A stretch of 11,324 bases of DNA from DSNY01 sp964539745 (GTDB taxonomy: Bacteria > Pseudomonadota > Gammaproteobacteria > Burkholderiales > Burkholderiaceae_F), in assembly GCA_964539745.1 (NCBI GenBank), contig CAZIJU010000115.1:1-11324 (forward strand), written 5' to 3'. A model generated the notes under the pieces. The model ran no database searches. It worked only from the letters and a program-made list of their open reading frames with translations, and was not told where the DNA came from. Below, piece after piece: positions 7,020 to 11,324 of this stretch (position 1 is its first letter; each line of letters begins with the position of its first letter). The translations under genes and the position numbers were made by a program.

Positions 7020-7912
7020 GCGCGCCGGACCGCGAGCCCGTGCCGGCCCGCGAAGTCGCGCGCGAACTGCAGCGCCACACGCCCCGACCGCGAGCCGCGC
7101 TGCAGCGCGAACTGCAACGCCTCGGCGCGGGCCGCATCGATCAGCGCACGGTCGGCGCCGAGCCGTCCGAGCCAGTGCGCGACGATGTCCAGATAGTCGT
7201 CCTGTCGGAACGGATAGAACGACAGCCACAGGCCGAAGCGCTCAGACAGCGAGATCTTCTCCTCGACTGTTTCGGCGGGATGGATCTGTCCGTCGGCCTC
7301 GTATTTCGTGTCGAGGTTCTCGCGCATGTACTCCGGCATCAGGTGGCGCCGGTTCGACGTTGCATAAATCAGCACGTTGTCGGACGGGGCCGCGACCGAG
7401 CCGTCGAGCTGGGCCTTCAATGCCTTGTACGAACTTTCGCCCTCCTCGAACGACAGGTCATCGCAGAAGACGACGAAGCGCTCCGGACGGTCGGCCACCT
7501 GTGCGACGATGTCCGGAAGATCGACCAGATCGCGCTTGTCGACCTCGATCAGGCGCAGCCCGCGGTCGAAGAAGCGCACCAGGCAGGCACGAATCAGCGA
7601 CGACTTGCCGGTGCCGCGTGCGCCCGTCAACAGCACGTTGTTCGCCGGCAGCCCCGCGACAAACTGCTCGGTATTGCGCAGGATCTGTTCCTTCTGCGCG
7701 TCGACGTGTTGCAGGTCGTCGGCGTCAATGCGCGCGATGCGGTGCACGGGCTCGAGATACCCCAGCTCGACGCCGAGATAGCGACGCCGCCGCCAGCGGT
7801 ACGCCGGTGCGCTCCAGTCGATGTTCGGCGGCGGCGGCAGCAGCGGTTCGAGCCGCGCCAGTATCGCGTCGAGTCGCTGCGCGAGCGCGTCGGCGGTCTT
7901 GCTCGATGTCAT
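7016..7912 (-). CDS. DUF815-family AAA ATPase (function unknown)
   Basis: Cytoplasmic ATP-binding protein of the DUF815 family, an AAA-like P-loop NTPase whose biological role is not established to my knowledge. The 298-residue product has Walker A GARGTGKS at 97-104 (Lys103), Walker B VVFCDD at 147-152, a sensor-1-like ATSNRRHL at 184-191 and a C-terminal SRSGRVALQFARDF (274-287) that may act as sensor 2. There is no signal peptide or membrane segment. The ATG at 7912 overlaps the argJ stop by 4 bp, and its own TGA overlaps the Nudix start in the same way, so all three are probably translationally coupled. The frame is open upstream to 8089, but that part lies inside argJ and reads as an Arg-rich shadow. 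From the gene order I recall, it sits between argJ and the Nudix gene in other Burkholderiales. Confidence 0.9.
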   Translation of the reverse strand: MTSSKTADALAQRLDAILARLEPLLPPPPNIDWSAPAYRWRRRRYLGVELGYLEPVHRIARIDADDLQHVDAQKEQILRNTEQFVAGLPANNVLLTGARGTGKSSLIRACLVRFFDRGLRLIEVDKRDLVDLPDIVAQVADRPERFVVFCDDLSFEEGESSYKALKAQLDGSVAAPSDNVLIYATSNRRHLMPEYMRENLDTKYEADGQIHPAETVEEKISLSERFGLWLSFYPFRQDDYLDIVAHWLGRLGADRALIDAARAEALQFALQRGSRSGRVALQFARDFAGRHGLAVRRA

Positions 7913-9138
7913 GTGCGGTAGTCGGCGTTGATCGACACGTACTCGTGCGACAGATCGCAGGTCCACACGGTGGCTCGCGCGTCGCCGCGTCCGAGCGCGA
8001 CGCGCACGAGGATTTCCGCGCCCTGCATCACGCGCTGGCCGTCGGCCTCGCGATAGTCGGGGTGACGACCGCCGTCCTTTGCGACCCACACGTCGTTCAG
8101 ACGCAGTTGGACGCGGCCGCTGTCCAGATCGTCGATGCCCGAATTGCCGACAGCGGCAAGGATTCGGCCGAGATTCGGATCGGACGCGAAGAAGGCCGTC
8201 TTGACGAGCGGCGAATGGGCGACCGAGTACGCGACGCGCGCGGCTTCGTCATCGCTTGCCGCGCCTTCGACGACGATCTCGATGAACTTGGTCGCCCCCT
8301 CGCCGTCGCGCACGATCGCCTGCGCGAGCCGGCGCGCGACGGTGGCGACCGCGTCCGTGAGTCCGATCAGCCGCGGGTCGTTCAGCGATTCGATGCGCGA
8401 TGCAGCACTCTTGCCCGTGGCGATCACCACGAACGAGTCGTTTGTCGACGTGTCGCCGTCGACCGTGATGCGGTTGAACGAGCAGTCAGCCACCTGCCGC
8501 GCGAGCCGCGGCAGCAGCGCCGGGTCGATCCCCGCGTCGGTCGCGACGAACCCGAGCATCGTCGCCATGTTGGGCCGGATCATGCCGGCGCCCTTCGCGA
8601 TGCCGGTGACCGTCACGCGGTGCCCGCCGAGGTCCACGCGGTGCGACGCGGCCTTGGGCACCGTGTCCGTGGTCATGATCGCCTCGGCCGCCTGCAGCCA
8701 GTGGTCGGGGGCCAGCATGCCGACGGCCTGCGGTAGACCCGCGATCAGCCGCTCGACCGGCAGCGGCTCCATGATCACGCCGGTCGAAAACGGCAGCACC
8801 TGCGTCGGATCGCAGCCGATCAGTTTCGCGGTTTCGACACAGGTCCGGTGCGCGTCGGCCAGCCCCGCTTCGCCGGTGCCCGCGTTCGCGTTGCCCGTGT
8901 TCACCACCAGCGCGCGCACCCCGCGGCCGACGTTCAGGTGGGCGCGGCATACCTGCACCGGCGCGGCGCAAAAACGGTTCTGCGTGAATACGCCCGCCAC
9001 GCTCGCGCCCTCCGCGATCCGCATGACGACCAGATCCTTGCGGTTCGCCTTGCGGATCCCGGCTTCGGCCCAGCCGAGTTCGACGCCGGCGACCGGCGCG
9101 ATCGATGCCGGGTCAGGCGCGGTCAGGTTGACCGGCAT
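7909..9138 (-). CDS. argJ: Bifunctional ornithine acetyltransferase / N-acetylglutamate synthase ArgJ
   Basis: Enzyme of arginine biosynthesis that moves the acetyl group from N-acetylornithine to glutamate; bifunctional members also acetylate glutamate from acetyl-CoA. Which type this is cannot be told from motifs alone. The 409-residue product has the normal length. ArgJ precursors cleave themselves at an Ala-Thr bond: here KGAGMIRPNMATML covers 182-195, giving Thr193 as the nucleophile, with the oxyanion-hole pair T119-G120 in PFSTGVI. Other family motifs are VNTGNANAGTG (79-89), TVDGDTSTND (225-234) and the C-terminal SHEYVSINADYRT. The ATG at 9138 has a GGAG 7 bases upstream. It begins 36 bp after secA and overlaps the DUF815 gene by 4 bp, so it belongs to the secA transcript or an internal one. 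Confidence 0.97.
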   Translation of the reverse strand: MPVNLTAPDPASIAPVAGVELGWAEAGIRKANRKDLVVMRIAEGASVAGVFTQNRFCAAPVQVCRAHLNVGRGVRALVVNTGNANAGTGEAGLADAHRTCVETAKLIGCDPTQVLPFSTGVIMEPLPVERLIAGLPQAVGMLAPDHWLQAAEAIMTTDTVPKAASHRVDLGGHRVTVTGIAKGAGMIRPNMATMLGFVATDAGIDPALLPRLARQVADCSFNRITVDGDTSTNDSFVVIATGKSAASRIESLNDPRLIGLTDAVATVARRLAQAIVRDGEGATKFIEIVVEGAASDDEAARVAYSVAHSPLVKTAFFASDPNLGRILAAVGNSGIDDLDSGRVQLRLNDVWVAKDGGRHPDYREADGQRVMQGAEILVRVALGRGDARATVWTCDLSHEYVSINADYRT

Positions 9139-9174
9139 GTGGGTACTCCGCGATCGACAACCTGCGCCGGCGCA

Positions 9175-11324
<2,150 letters not shown>

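Noticed and set aside
7006..8736. Long plus-strand open frame (576 codons) opposite argJ and the DUF815 gene
   Set aside because: Arg/Ala/Pro/Ser-rich shadow frame; the minus strand encodes two complete, motif-bearing proteins there.

Overview
The window reads as ordinary core chromosome of a high-GC betaproteobacterium, most likely of the order Burkholderiales. The reasons are the strong G/C preference at third codon positions, the many CGATCG words, and the gene set and order. The same cluster is known from Escherichia coli in a related order (ppdD-hofB-hofC-guaC-coaE-zapD-yacG-mutT-secA). I could not assign a genus from the sequence alone.

Layout. Positions 1-54 are the 3' two-thirds of a tRNA-Pro(CGG) with an encoded CCA. 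A stretch of about 470 bp follows without a convincing gene; it holds a GC-rich extended hairpin (122-175) and an AT-rich island (421-499) that is the likely promoter zone of the next operon. On the + strand comes a type IV pilus assembly block, pilB-pilC-pilD (assembly ATPase, inner-membrane platform, prepilin peptidase), closely followed or overlapped by coaE, zapD and yacG, ending at 6070. On the - strand, reading from the right edge inward, is secA (5' end outside the window), argJ, a DUF815 AAA ATPase and a Nudix hydrolase fused to a thiamine-phosphate-synthase-like domain, ending at 6081. The two gene sets are convergent and their stop codons are only 10 bp apart.

How the genes work together. 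PilB, PilC and PilD are three parts of one machine: PilD processes prepilins, PilC is the membrane platform and PilB powers extension. The major pilin gene is not in this window. CoaE makes coenzyme A, ZapD bundles FtsZ filaments at the division site, and YacG is a small zinc protein known to inhibit DNA gyrase; they share the transcript by conserved gene order rather than by pathway. On the other strand SecA drives protein export and ArgJ serves arginine biosynthesis. argJ, the DUF815 gene and the Nudix gene are linked by two 4-bp ATGA overlaps, so they are probably translationally coupled.

I found no mobile element, CRISPR array, phage remnant or defence system, and no sign of a previously undescribed system. 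Points worth a second look are small: the intergenic hairpin, the C-x-C spacing in PilB's metal site, the TTG start of pilD, the Nudix fusion sitting where E. coli has mutT, the near-touching convergent operons, and the untested leader upstream of pilB.
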